Shown piece by piece: positions 55,201 to 63,084 of a stretch of 64,000 bases of DNA (positions are counted from its first letter, which is position 1; every line of letters starts with the position of its first letter). The translations under genes were made by a program, and so were the position numbers. Under the pieces are notes generated by a model, which saw only the letters and a list, made by a program, of their open reading frames with translations, was not told the origin of the DNA and did not search any database. This DNA comes from an uncultured Flavobacteriales bacterium (GTDB lineage: Bacteria; Bacteroidota; Bacteroidia; Flavobacteriales_G; Salibacteraceae), in the NCBI GenBank assembly GCA_913020435.1, contig CAJVZZ010000001.1, positions 197,827-261,826 of the forward strand, in the 5' to 3' direction.

Positions 55201-56760
55201 ATTTAATGTCAAGTTAGCATTAGTAGCAACTGTTGTTATATTAACTTGAGCAATAGTAATCGTATTTCCATTTAGGTTATCATTCGCTAATACATTTACA
55301 ACGTTAGTTCCACCTGTAGTTCCATTAACGAGACCAACTGTATCGTTCACGGCTGTTATAATAGCCAATGACAAAGAAGTAGAAGTAACGCAAACTGGGT
55401 TATTATAAATGATACCTGAGTTGGTATTAACTGCTCCTGCTGTTGACAGCTGTCGACCAGCCAAAAACACACCTGCTCCTGAGCTACAAGCTCCATTATG
55501 AGAAAGAAATGTTCCTTTTAATACAGCTGAAGCTCCTATACTAATTGCTCCAGTTGCAACTCCAGCTCCACCAATCCAAAAAATATTACAACGCCGTGCT
55601 CCATTCGTTAAAATCATCTTTGCTGATGCCGCTACTGAAAAAGCTCCCGCAATTTTAAAAACAAATATTGCATCAGAATTATTTTGACCGTCTAAGGTCA
55701 TTGTTCCAGCTAAAGATCCTGCTAGTCCGATGTAATAAACACCAGGGCTTATAGTTTCTCCAGATCCAAAAGCCGCCGCATGCCCGGTTACCGTATTGGG
55801 CAAGTTCATAAGCGAATCATAAGCATTATTTATATCGATTTTAGCTTGTGATGTAACAGAGTCTGCATTATAAAAAGAGCCCAAAACAATAGAAGAAGTA
55901 AATCCACTTAACGCTCCTCCATCGGATCCTATATTACCATAAATTCCAGAGGTAGAGGTATTGGCTGCTGCCCCAAGACTAGTATACAAGGCAAAGCTTG
56001 AAAGAACTCCTAAAATATCAACTGCAGGAGCAGGTGCACAATCCGTTTCACAAAATATTGGAATTGTACTAATTCCTACTGGCTTAGTTGCCTCGGTGCC
56101 AGTTCCAATAGAAATTGCGCCTTCAATAGAAAACATTCTTCCTTCAAGGGTAACTCCTGTTCCTAAACTAACGGCACCAATATGAGCAAACAAGGTTCCT
56201 TTTATATCTGCATTTGCTGCAACAGAAATAGCACCTTCAGAAATATAGAAAACGTTGCATGCTTTTGCTCCATTAGTTAAAGTAACCGTTGCACCTGCAC
56301 CTATTGTCATTGCTCCATTAGATTTAATCACAAAGTATGCATTAGGATCTCCTTTTCCATCAAGAGTAAGTGCTCCAATTATAGAACCAGCTCCAATTGA
56401 GGAGTAAACTCCAGGAGGAATAGTTTCGCCACTTCCAAAAGTTGGAGAATGAGTACTAGGATAATTTACAAAAAGATCGTTTAGGTGAATATACACCCTA
56501 AACAAATCATATCTGCAGCGATCAGTTATAGAATCCTTATTGTATGCGCTGTCTAAATAAGCTGGAAGCGCAAACCCTGTTATTAGTCCATTATTTGTTC
56601 CTACATCTCCTGCAATAAGATTGCCTGCATTGGATACTGCTCCTGCACCAGTAAAAGCCTCAAAGGAGGTTAGAATACCTAATTCAAGCGTTTGAGCATC
56701 TGAGGGTTTTATCCAAAAGAAGAAATTTATTATTACTCCGATCAAATATAATTTTTTCAT
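52234..56760 (-). CDS. Ice-binding-like (DUF3494) double-domain protein fused to FG-GAP repeats and T9SS domain (1,508 aa)
   Basis: After a signal peptide (ending PSDAQ), two DUF3494 ice-binding-like domains follow (about 22-235 and 248-455). Each has FGSGETI.PGVY, LDG....A.FV.K and a NGA..CN(V/I)F block. A cadherin-like bridge domain follows (about 470-565). Seven FG-GAP/VCBS repeats (about 600-960) show D-N-D-G-D-x-D calcium-site motifs such as WADYDNDGDLDVFI; the fifth has DNDMDLD with Met for Gly. An ASPIC/UnbV-like domain (about 990-1060) comes before an SdrD_B-like module and DUF11-like domains. A T9SS sorting domain (IIQPNPASNQTFISLEYN) ends the chain. Suggested role: surface attachment, possibly to ice; not demonstrated. 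Confidence 0.85.
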   Translation of the reverse strand: MKKLYLIGVIINFFFWIKPSDAQTLELGILTSFEAFTGAGAVSNAGNLIAGDVGTNNGLITGFALPAYLDSAYNKDSITDRCRYDLFRVYIHLNDLFVNYPSTHSPTFGSGETIPPGVYSSIGAGSIIGALTLDGKGDPNAYFVIKSNGAMTIGAGATVTLTNGAKACNVFYISEGAISVAANADIKGTLFAHIGAVSLGTGVTLEGRMFSIEGAISIGTGTEATKPVGISTIPIFCETDCAPAPAVDILGVLSSFALYTSLGAAANTSTSGIYGNIGSDGGALSGFTSSIVLGSFYNADSVTSQAKIDINNAYDSLMNLPNTVTGHAAAFGSGETISPGVYYIGLAGSLAGTMTLDGQNNSDAIFVFKIAGAFSVAASAKMILTNGARRCNIFWIGGAGVATGAISIGASAVLKGTFLSHNGACSSGAGVFLAGRQLSTAGAVNTNSGIIYNNPVCVTSTSLSLAIITAVNDTVGLVNGTTGGTNVVNVLANDNLNGNTITIAQVNITTVATNANLTLNSDGSLDVSPNTPFGTQTLTYQICYKSDTTNCKSALVTLESVSCIQTPEPATSCDETATFNLITCSWSIQTSVSFIENTVAGLSNDASSSWGMSWGDYDNDGYDDLYVAEYNLNKPSYLYHNNGDGTFTKNTSGIIISDKGSSIVGTWGDYNNDGLLDLFVANNVGALNALYKNSGGGNFIKITTGAIANYSGYCHGASWVDYNGDGYLDLFVTDYMPTKFNLLYKNNKNGSFTKITSSQIVQEAKYTIGATWADYDNDGDLDVFIPATNGQGNSMFKNDGNGAFEKVTTIGIETDSANSVGCSWGDYDNDMDLDLFVTNTSGQDNFLYRNNNDGTFTQITSGIVVNDGGHSSSSNWVDFDNDGDLDLYVCNDQSDANVMYTNDGSGSFTKSANPLSEDFGNSYSHAWSDYDNDGDIDIIIGNHSNENNVFFQNNLANCNSWSCIKLTGANSNNNAIGAKVMVKATFNGASIWQMKEISAQTSGGAGSQNSLKALFGLGNATSIDSIVVEWPTGYRQVLTNQSIDNCINIEEGTGIQVCGKVFHDVNQDCIQGTGEKGIPRLLVKVTPGDRYVTTDESGNYQFFLEPGTFTVSHKPTTSYSATCNANGFSLAISSGQTYCGNNFGVETSCTSPDLSISLGTTALRREFKNDYSVVYRNLGAFDAYNVDIIITLDNEIIPISSSIAWSSSQVNASNSIYTWNIDTVKAFTSSDLTIVDSVDLNATMGSLLSVSATITDFSNDCDTNDNSYTDINPIVGAIDPNDLTVYPQGEGNEGFIEKKQDLKYKIRFQNVGTYYAQNVFITNELPQGIDISSITDVTSSHKYLMSIEGRQITFRFNNILLPDSGRSEEASNGFITFNVLPKANVKQGELIPNKADIVFDFEAPLATNKVLNTIKFNTGSENSLIIQPNPASNQTFISLEYNHYRFIDPTGITSVKIYDIMGTIIADVNYEIVEQKIKLDCNILSAGTYVVVVQDDENGLFTGKLIIQ

Positions 56761-57423
56761 AATTGAGTGTTTTCTATTTTCCCATTTTAGCAAATCGAAT
56801 ACCAATGCAGCCCAAACAACCTATAGAACCACTGTTTACAGGGATTGTAGGCTTTGTGATATTTCGATATATCCCTAAATTCGGACTGCTATTCCCGTTT
56901 CTGGAATTAATACCTTTTAATTGAGTTTATTTTGTTGGTGAAACCATACCATAATAGTTGATTATAACTCCTCTCATTTTTAAAGAGTTAGCCAATAGTT
57001 CTCTTTTTTAGAAGACTCTATTTATTTATCATATTGATTCATAGGGTTTGATAAATCTATATTTTTATTCGAAATTTACCTTTATTGTAGCTGTTTTACC
57101 TAAGCTATCAATTAGCTCATTTATTATTATTAAGTGCTATTAATATTGCTTTAATCGCCTCATTAGCAGATTATCCAAGGGCAATAAAATAGAGTTAGAA
57201 ACTTTTGCAGTAAATTACTGAGGGGAGTCCACTAATTTCCAGTTGCCTGCTCTGTTCAGAATCATTTTGTGTGGTTTACATTATTTATTGGGAAGAAAAT
57301 TTTCATATAATGCTGTGAAATTTAACTCATAACTCATTCATTTTCTGGTAAATAGTATTCAGTAAACTTGCTATTGTCGTTTATTATACGAATCTTAGTG
57401 GCTAACTTAAATACATATCAGTT
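56761..57423. other. 660-bp gap with a possible histidine-kinase remnant
   Basis: No intact gene. On the minus strand, one frame (57214 to 57065) reads SNSILLPLDNLLMRRLKQY, two stop codons, then HLIIINELIDSLGKTATIKV and NFE to a TAA. The part INELIDSLGKTATIKVNFE is reminiscent of the N-box region of LytS/NarX-type histidine kinases (INELINNxLKHAxAxxIxV). That would make it a small piece of a decayed kinase. Evidence is thin. The promoters of the flanking divergent genes must also lie here; no strong -7 match was found. Confidence 0.3.
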
Positions 57424-57969
57424 ATGGAATGTCCCGTTTGTCACCAATCAGATTTGGCGAAAGAAGCCACCAACTGCCCAAAATGTGAATCAGAGTTAAA
57501 AGGCTTTCGCGAGCTTGCTGCTGCAGAAGTAGAACGTGATAAACGAAAAAAATCAGTAAATATCCTACTTACAATTGCTCTTCTTATTGGGCTCGGTTGG
57601 ATTATGTCTGCAACTATGGTGACTCCTAAATTCGAAAAATCGAGTAACGACGAAGTTTCTTCTCAGGAGAAAATAAGTGCACAGGCTCAAACTATTTCTG
57701 ATCTAGAATCAGAAAAGGAAGTTCTAGCGATGCGGAATAATGAACTGGAAAAACAAGTCCAGTCATTTGAAGTGATCGAGATGAGTGAAGATGGAAAAAG
57801 TATTGAACAGGATTATTTAGTTCACGTAGTGAAAGAAGGAGAATCACTTTGGAGCATTGCTGAAGAATATCATAGTGATGGATTCAAGCACGATGAAATT
57901 GCTGGTCATAATGATTTAAGCGATCCTCACTACATTAAGGCAGGTGATACCGTAATAATTAAAAAATAG
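57424..57969 (+). CDS. Zinc-ribbon, membrane-anchored LysM protein (181 aa)
   Basis: The N-terminus is a double-CxxC zinc ribbon (MECPVCHQSDLAKEATNCPK, then CESEL). A TM helix follows at about 43-62 (SVNILLTIALLIGLGWIMSA), then a coiled coil (about 75-120) and a C-terminal LysM domain (about 134-181, VHVVKEGESLWSIAEEYH ... IKAGDTVIIKK). LysM binds peptidoglycan, so the ribbon should be cytosolic and LysM periplasmic (single-pass, N-in). It is transcribed with the next gene (4 bp gap). Confidence 0.8.
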   Translation: MECPVCHQSDLAKEATNCPKCESELKGFRELAAAEVERDKRKKSVNILLTIALLIGLGWIMSATMVTPKFEKSSNDEVSSQEKISAQAQTISDLESEKEVLAMRNNELEKQVQSFEVIEMSEDGKSIEQDYLVHVVKEGESLWSIAEEYHSDGFKHDEIAGHNDLSDPHYIKAGDTVIIKK

Positions 57970-57973
57970 AGTT

Positions 57974-58294
57974 ATGAAAGTAGATTATTTAAAAAATATC
58001 AAAGACACACATATTCTATCGCTACAAAGTATTATTGGGCTGAAATCCGATTTAAATGATAAGATAAGCGAGATTACTAACCTGCTACTGAAGAACACTA
58101 AATTGGGTTTGGAATTAGGGAAGAGCACCGATGAAGTTGCAGTAATGAAAGTTAAGAACGGAGAGTCAGAAAAGGAGATTGAAGGTTTGAAGCGCTCTCT
58201 AGAGACCTCAGAAAAAGCTCTAATTGATTCCGAATCCAAAGTTAAATCTCTTTCTAAAGCACTCGAAGAAGCTCAACTTAATAAGGAAGATTAA
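57974..58294 (+). CDS. Small coiled-coil protein (106 aa)
   Basis: Almost entirely alpha-helical with heptad-like spacing (MKNGESEKEIEGLKRSLETS style sequence; SEKALIDSESKVKSLSKALE). No signal peptide or membrane segment is seen. It follows the LysM gene by 4 bp and may pair with that protein's coiled coil; this is inference. Family not recognised. A weak hairpin (about 58310-58338) follows. Confidence 0.6.
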   Translation: MKVDYLKNIKDTHILSLQSIIGLKSDLNDKISEITNLLLKNTKLGLELGKSTDEVAVMKVKNGESEKEIEGLKRSLETSEKALIDSESKVKSLSKALEEAQLNKED

Positions 58295-58365
58295 GAAGAA
58301 AAGAAAGAGAATTAACGTTCAGTTAATCTTCTTTCTCGGTTCTTATTCAGCTGGCATTAGGCTAA

Positions 58366-58404
58366 GCACGGTTCGAATTGAGAACCTTTTCCGAATGTAT
58401 TGAG
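58366..58404. repeat. Degenerate copy of the palindromic repeat seen at 61014-61148
   Basis: GCACGGTTCGAATTGAGAAC then CCGAATGTATTGAG parallels the second arm of the element at 61014-61148 (CAGTTCGAGTGTTCCGC ... CAGAATGTATCGAGAAC). Confidence 0.35.
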
Positions 58405-58529
58405 TGGTTTTATCATAAGTAAGGCAGTTGACTATCTAGTAGATTCAGTTTGGTAAATAGGGGCACGAATCGAACGCGGTGCAATCGCTCCTAAGCAATT
58501 TAGCAATGAAAGTTTAGTTTTAAAAACAA

Positions 58530-58554
58530 AAAAGGGGCGATGAACGCCCCTTTT
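58530..58554 (-). terminator. Bidirectional terminator
   Basis: AAAAGGGGCG / CGCCCCTTTT with a five-base loop and T runs on both strands. It ends the peptidase gene and possibly readthrough from the LysM pair. Confidence 0.85.
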
Positions 58555-58575
58555 TATTTGTCTAATAATTTGTTC

Positions 58576-60750
58576 TTACTCAGATGCTACGGGAAAACCA
58601 CGATCACGCATTAATGCATCAATCTTAGCATCACGACCCATAAACAAGCGGTAAGCTTCTGCAGGGTCAATTGCATTTCTAGGAGCAAACAAATACTTAA
58701 CTGCCTTTGCTGCTAATTCTTTATCGTAAAATCCGTTTGGTGCTTCAGCAAATGCTTCAGAGGCATCAGCAGTAAGCACATCAGCCCACATATAACCGTA
58801 GTATGCAGTGGCATAACCTTCACCAGAGAATACGTGTCCAAAATGCGGGGTTCTGTGTCGCATTGGTAATTCTTTTGGCATTTTCATTTCTGCCAGTGTT
58901 TCTCTTTCGAATTTGTCAATGTCAATATTAGCGGGATCAGCTAAATGCAATTTCATATCCATAATCGCAGAAGCCAAATACTCAGTAGTTGAAAATCCTT
59001 GATTAAACGTGCTTGCCTTTTTGATTTTTGCAACCAATTCTGCTGGCATTGCTTCGCCGGTTTTGTTGTGTACCAAATAGTTATTGATAACTCTATCTGT
59101 AGCCAACCATCTTTCCAATAATTGAGACTGGAACTCTGTGTAATCTCTAACTCCACTGTTTAGAGTAGGGTAGGTTACGTCAGAAGAAAAGAAATGCAGT
59201 GCATGTCCAAATTCATGGAAGAAAGTCGTTGCATCGTCCCAAGAAACTAACAATGCTTCACCAGGAGCTGGTTTTACAAAGTTTGAATTGTTTGACGCCA
59301 ACACATTCTTGTTGCCATCAAAACTAGATTGGCTTCTATACGTTGTTGCCCAAGCACCCGAGCGTTTTCCTTGACGTGCATATGGATCTAAATACCAAAG
59401 TCCAACATTTTCTCCAGAAGTAATATCGGTTACTTCCCAAACTTTTACGTCTTCATGAAATACTGGAACTGAACCTTCTTCAGAACCAACCGGAACAGGT
59501 GTGAATTTGAAATTGAACAACTCTCCAGCAACCATATGCATGGCTTCAGTTAATTTATTCAATTGTAAGTATTGCTTTACTTCTTCAGAATCAAGGTTGT
59601 ATTTATCCTTACGTACTTTCTCAGCATACAAACGATAATCCCAAGCTTCAATGGTAATTTTATCACCGTTTTTGTCTGCAATTGCTTGCATGTCTTGAAC
59701 TTCTTCAGCAACTCTAGCAATTGCTGCTGGCCAAACAGCCATCATCAGGTTCATTGCATTTTTTGGAGTTTTTGCCATTCTATCTTGTAATCTCCAATCG
59801 GCATAGTTCTTAAAACCAAGTAGTTCTACTTTTTTGCGTCTTAGTCTAAGTACTTCAGCAATTAATGCGTTGTTGTCAAACTCATCTCCATTATCACCTC
59901 GAGAATAGTAATTGGTCCAAACTTGTTTTCTCAATTCTCTTTCCGAAGAGTAAGTTAAGAAAGGATCCATAGAAGAACGTGAATTTGTAATGGCATACAT
60001 TCCTTCTTTTCCTTTATCTGCTGCAATTTTTGCTGCTGATTTCACAAATCCTTCAGACAATCCACCCAATTGATCTTTAGTAAGATAAGTCACGTAGTTT
60101 TCTTCATCGTGCAAGGTGTTGCTGGAGAACTTTGTGTACAAACTAGAAAGTTGTTTGCTTAATTCAGCATACTCAACTTTTGCGGTTGAATCTAATTCAG
60201 CACCTTTCATAGTAAAGCTGATGTAGGTTAAATCCAACACACGCTGTTTGTCTGTTGCTAGAGGTGTTGTTTGAGACGCATCATAAACCATTTTAATCCG
60301 CTGAAAAAGCATTTCGTTTTGCGTGATTTTCGATTGAAACTCTGAAAATAGTGGAGCCATTTCTGCTTGAATTGCTCTGAATTCTGGAGAAGACATATTT
60401 CCGCTCAGAATTCCATAATAATTGAAAGCGCGATTTAACGGAGCGCCAGAGCGTTCCATTTCTATAATGGTATTCTCGAATGTTGGTGCTTTTGTGCTGT
60501 TTGCTATAGCTTCAATATCGGCTAGATTCATTTCCATGCCTTGCAACAAAGCAGGTTTTACATCTTCCAATTTCATTTTATCAAATGCTGGAACACCGCC
60601 ATAAGGGCCTTCCCATTCTTTAAGCAACACATTGTCTATCACAGGTTCTGTTTTTTTAATTTCTTCTTTTTCTTTGGGCGCGCAAGCAGTAAATAATACT
60701 GATGCTGCTATTGGAATAATCCACTGGTTTACTTTTCTAGCATGTATCAT
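58576..60750 (-). CDS. dcp: M3-family zinc metallopeptidase, peptidyl-dipeptidase Dcp type, lipoprotein (724 aa)
   Basis: A hydrophobic N-terminus with lipobox FTAC (about residue 23) marks a lipoprotein. The HEFGHALHFFSSD zinc motif lies near residue 515, with the third ligand region SGVRDYTEFQSQLLERW about 25 residues on. Length and the C-terminal FSGEGYATAYYGYMWADVL block match the Dcp/oligopeptidase A family (M3A). It removes dipeptides from the C-terminus of oligopeptides; in Bacteroidota this enzyme is often exported. Its -7 promoter is at 60783-60790. Confidence 0.9.
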   Translation of the reverse strand: MIHARKVNQWIIPIAASVLFTACAPKEKEEIKKTEPVIDNVLLKEWEGPYGGVPAFDKMKLEDVKPALLQGMEMNLADIEAIANSTKAPTFENTIIEMERSGAPLNRAFNYYGILSGNMSSPEFRAIQAEMAPLFSEFQSKITQNEMLFQRIKMVYDASQTTPLATDKQRVLDLTYISFTMKGAELDSTAKVEYAELSKQLSSLYTKFSSNTLHDEENYVTYLTKDQLGGLSEGFVKSAAKIAADKGKEGMYAITNSRSSMDPFLTYSSERELRKQVWTNYYSRGDNGDEFDNNALIAEVLRLRRKKVELLGFKNYADWRLQDRMAKTPKNAMNLMMAVWPAAIARVAEEVQDMQAIADKNGDKITIEAWDYRLYAEKVRKDKYNLDSEEVKQYLQLNKLTEAMHMVAGELFNFKFTPVPVGSEEGSVPVFHEDVKVWEVTDITSGENVGLWYLDPYARQGKRSGAWATTYRSQSSFDGNKNVLASNNSNFVKPAPGEALLVSWDDATTFFHEFGHALHFFSSDVTYPTLNSGVRDYTEFQSQLLERWLATDRVINNYLVHNKTGEAMPAELVAKIKKASTFNQGFSTTEYLASAIMDMKLHLADPANIDIDKFERETLAEMKMPKELPMRHRTPHFGHVFSGEGYATAYYGYMWADVLTADASEAFAEAPNGFYDKELAAKAVKYLFAPRNAIDPAEAYRLFMGRDAKIDALMRDRGFPVASE

Positions 60751-60782
60751 AAAGCAAATTTTTTCAAATTAAAAACGGACGA

Positions 60783-60790
60783 CAAATTTA
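60783..60790 (-). promoter_or_regulatory. -7 promoter element TAAATTTG for dcp
   Basis: Exact TAnnTTTG match on the minus strand, 32 nt before the ATG at 60750. Confidence 0.5.
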
Positions 60791-60912
60791 GAAGAGTAAT
60801 TGAATATTCGACATACAATTAGGATGAGGGGAATAGGGCTGCCTTTTTATAAGAAGTGTCACCAGCTAATTAAGCTCGACCTATGATTATTGTTTATAAT
60901 AGTTTTAACCAC

Positions 60913-60988
60913 TGTCAAGCTGAATATACTTCAGTAAACCACTAACATAAATGGGATTTAGATTCTGAATCAAGTTCAGAATGCCCCG
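60913..60988. repeat. Dispersed bipartite palindromic repeat, copy C
   Basis: TGTCAAGCTGAATATACTTC with CAGTAAACC, an AT-rich spacer, then GATTCTGAATCAAGTTCAGA and ATGCCCC. Same two-hairpin layout as the copies at 14516 and 27520. Confidence 0.55.
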
Positions 60989-61013
60989 TGATTGAGAATA
61001 GGATAAAAAAAGG

Positions 61014-61148
61014 CTTCTCGATACAACCTCCTTAGGTCGGTCACTCGAAGAGACAATAGTAATGTTGTTCTGTTTTGTTCTGTTCTGTTCTAAACTATTC
61101 TGCACTGTCAGTTCGAGTGTTCCGCTTTTCGCAGAATGTATCGAGAAC
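61014..61148. repeat. Composite palindromic element with a TTCTG microsatellite
   Basis: The left arm (CTTCTCGATACAACCTCCTT, then GGTCACTCGAAGAGAC) and the right arm (CAGTTCGAGTGTTCCGC, then CAGAATGTATCGAGAAC) are inverted relative to each other. Between them lie repeats of GTTCT/TTCTG (61066-61092). This accounts for the small minus-strand frame here (60905-61150), which is not credible as a gene. Confidence 0.55.
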
Positions 61149-61162
61149 AAAGGGACAGAAAC

Positions 61163-62725
61163 CTACCAATCAATAGGTCTGTAATCCTTTAAGAACTTAC
61201 CACACCAATGTTTGCCAGTATTGATACCATCAAAAAGCGGATCTAATACTCTAGCTGCGCCATCAACAATATCTAGTGGAGGTTGAAAATCGTGTAATTC
61301 TTCTTTACGTTTCGCCAATTCAGCTGGATCTTCGTCCGTTACCCAACCAGTATCAACCGCATTGGTATAAATACCGAATTTGGCAAAATCAGAAGCCGAA
61401 GTGTGTGTCATCATATTCAAGGCTGCTTTGGCCATATTGGTGTGCGGATGTCTGTCTTCTTTGTGCCAGCGATGAAATTTACCTTCCATAGCCGAAACAT
61501 TTATGACGTGCTTCATTCCGGTATTTTCCTTTTTCATGATGTTCACTAATCGGTTGACTAACACAAAAGGAGCTACAGAGTTTACCAATTGCACTTCCAG
61601 CATTTCGTTAGTGTGTATTTCACCAAGTTTAAGTCGCCAGCTGTTTGTTTTTCTGAGGTCTACTTGTTGCAGATCGGCGTCCAATTCTCCGACTGGAAAA
61701 ACTTCGTCTGTAGGCAAGGAGTTGTCAATACTGTAAGGAATTTGAGAAAGCTTAGCGGATGCGCTGAGTCCAATTCCTATTTGGTTTCCATGCCAGCTTA
61801 CAGGAAGATTCTTTTGTTCTTTATCTGAAAAAGTTGCGCTCAATGCTCTTATCTCACTGATGCACGCATTGTGATCTTTGAGCAATTCCTGAGCAAATTT
61901 AGGCAGCTCATTTATTGGCAGCTCTTCATTGGACATTAAATGCTTATAGAATCCGGCTGGACGTCGAACAGTTTGAGCAGCGTTGTTTATTAGAATGTCC
62001 AATCGCTCGTATTGCTGCTCAATAAAATTGCAGAAAATCTCAACGCTAGGAATGTGTCTCAGGTCTAATCCATGAATTTTAAGCCGATTACTCCATTTAT
62101 TAAAATCCGGTTCTTTGGCAAATCGAATGGCCGAATCGGCAGGGAAGCGTGTGGTGGCTATAACAGTTGCACCTGCGCGAAGCATGAGCAGAGTAATGTG
62201 GTAGCCGATTTTTAACCGAGAACCAGTAACTAAAGCAACTTGATCGGTTAGGTCGGCATCTTGAAAACGTTTAGCATAATTAAAGTCGCCGCAATCCTTG
62301 CACATGGTATCGTAAAAATGGTGCAAGGTGTTGAACTCTTCTTTACATACATAGCAATTTCGTGGAGAAGATAATTGAATTGCATTCTCGTCTTCTTTAC
62401 CGGTCAAGGCAATCATTAATGGCGCCTCAAAAATATGCGCTTCACGAGCAGAACGAATGCCAGTAGCATTTCTGGCGTGTTTGTCTTTTTCTTTTAGCTT
62501 GCGTCGTTGAACTTTTTTTGCCGATTTTTTTCGTCTCGAAAACTCTTCCTTTTCAGGGCGGGAAAATCGTCCGGCAGCCATAATAAGTGCAACTCGTTTT
62601 TCTTTTGGAATCTCAAATATTTGATTGGTATCTAAGTTCAGCGTCTGCAATACTTCCAGACATTTGTCAATTTGGTCCTGGGTAATTTTTGCTGATTCTT
62701 CTTCTTCCTTTGGGTTTTCGGACAT
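61163..62725 (-). CDS. Atypical short-chain dehydrogenase/reductase with basic N-domain and zinc ribbon (520 aa)
   Basis: The N-terminal about 165 residues are not SDR. A lysine/arginine-rich helix (about 80-105, [19 protein letters not shown]) is followed by a four-Cys ribbon (CYVCKEEF ... CKDCGDF, about 138-160). The SDR domain follows with [20 protein letters not shown] and [11 protein letters not shown]. The catalytic YxxxK is replaced by TNMAK (about residue 435), and Ser is in NVSAMEG; there is also a long insertion in the middle. It may bind NAD(P) but lack classic activity. An in-frame TTG at 62746 lies inside the promoter, so ATG 62725 is the start. Confidence 0.75.
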   Translation of the reverse strand: MSENPKEEEESAKITQDQIDKCLEVLQTLNLDTNQIFEIPKEKRVALIMAAGRFSRPEKEEFSRRKKSAKKVQRRKLKEKDKHARNATGIRSAREAHIFEAPLMIALTGKEDENAIQLSSPRNCYVCKEEFNTLHHFYDTMCKDCGDFNYAKRFQDADLTDQVALVTGSRLKIGYHITLLMLRAGATVIATTRFPADSAIRFAKEPDFNKWSNRLKIHGLDLRHIPSVEIFCNFIEQQYERLDILINNAAQTVRRPAGFYKHLMSNEELPINELPKFAQELLKDHNACISEIRALSATFSDKEQKNLPVSWHGNQIGIGLSASAKLSQIPYSIDNSLPTDEVFPVGELDADLQQVDLRKTNSWRLKLGEIHTNEMLEVQLVNSVAPFVLVNRLVNIMKKENTGMKHVINVSAMEGKFHRWHKEDRHPHTNMAKAALNMMTHTSASDFAKFGIYTNAVDTGWVTDEDPAELAKRKEELHDFQPPLDIVDGAARVLDPLFDGINTGKHWCGKFLKDYRPIDW

Positions 62726-62743
62726 CAATGATTTCTTAGGCGG

Positions 62744-62751
62744 CAAAATTA
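62744..62751 (-). promoter_or_regulatory. -7 promoter element TAATTTTG for the SDR gene
   Basis: Exact TAnnTTTG on the minus strand, 18 nt before ATG 62725. It contains the alternative TTG start and thereby rules it out. Confidence 0.55.
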
Positions 62752-63041
62752 TTGATATTGGTTTACATTATTGCTTTCTCTTTCAAATTAAATATTGTGA
62801 AACTTCCGTTTGGGATTGCTTTTTTATTTGCTAGCTGAATTACTATTTAGAAATCCAAAATTCAACTTTTTAAAATAGTAGAGGTTGCCTAATTAAGTTG
62901 CTTTTAAGGTTTGAATTGCAATCATTTTAGGTTAGGATAGATTTTATTTAAAAAGAAAAATCGTTGAAATCAATATAAAATCGTTGAGTTTTTTAATGTT
63001 TACATAACTGAAAATAAATATCAATTATTATTGCAAATTGC

Positions 63042-63049
63042 TATTTTTG
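63042..63049 (+). promoter_or_regulatory. -7 promoter element TATTTTTG for the collagen-like gene
   Basis: Exact TAnnTTTG match, 35 nt before ATG 63085. It lies in the 62726-63084 gap, where nothing else was found except a small palindrome AACGTTTACGTT (63050-63061). Confidence 0.6.
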
Positions 63050-63084
63050 AACGTTTACGTTCGGTAACTAGACTAAAATACAAC

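Noticed and set aside
60905..61150. 81-codon minus-strand frame
   Set aside because: It lies entirely in palindromic repeat sequence and a TTCTG tract; no protein-like composition or start context.
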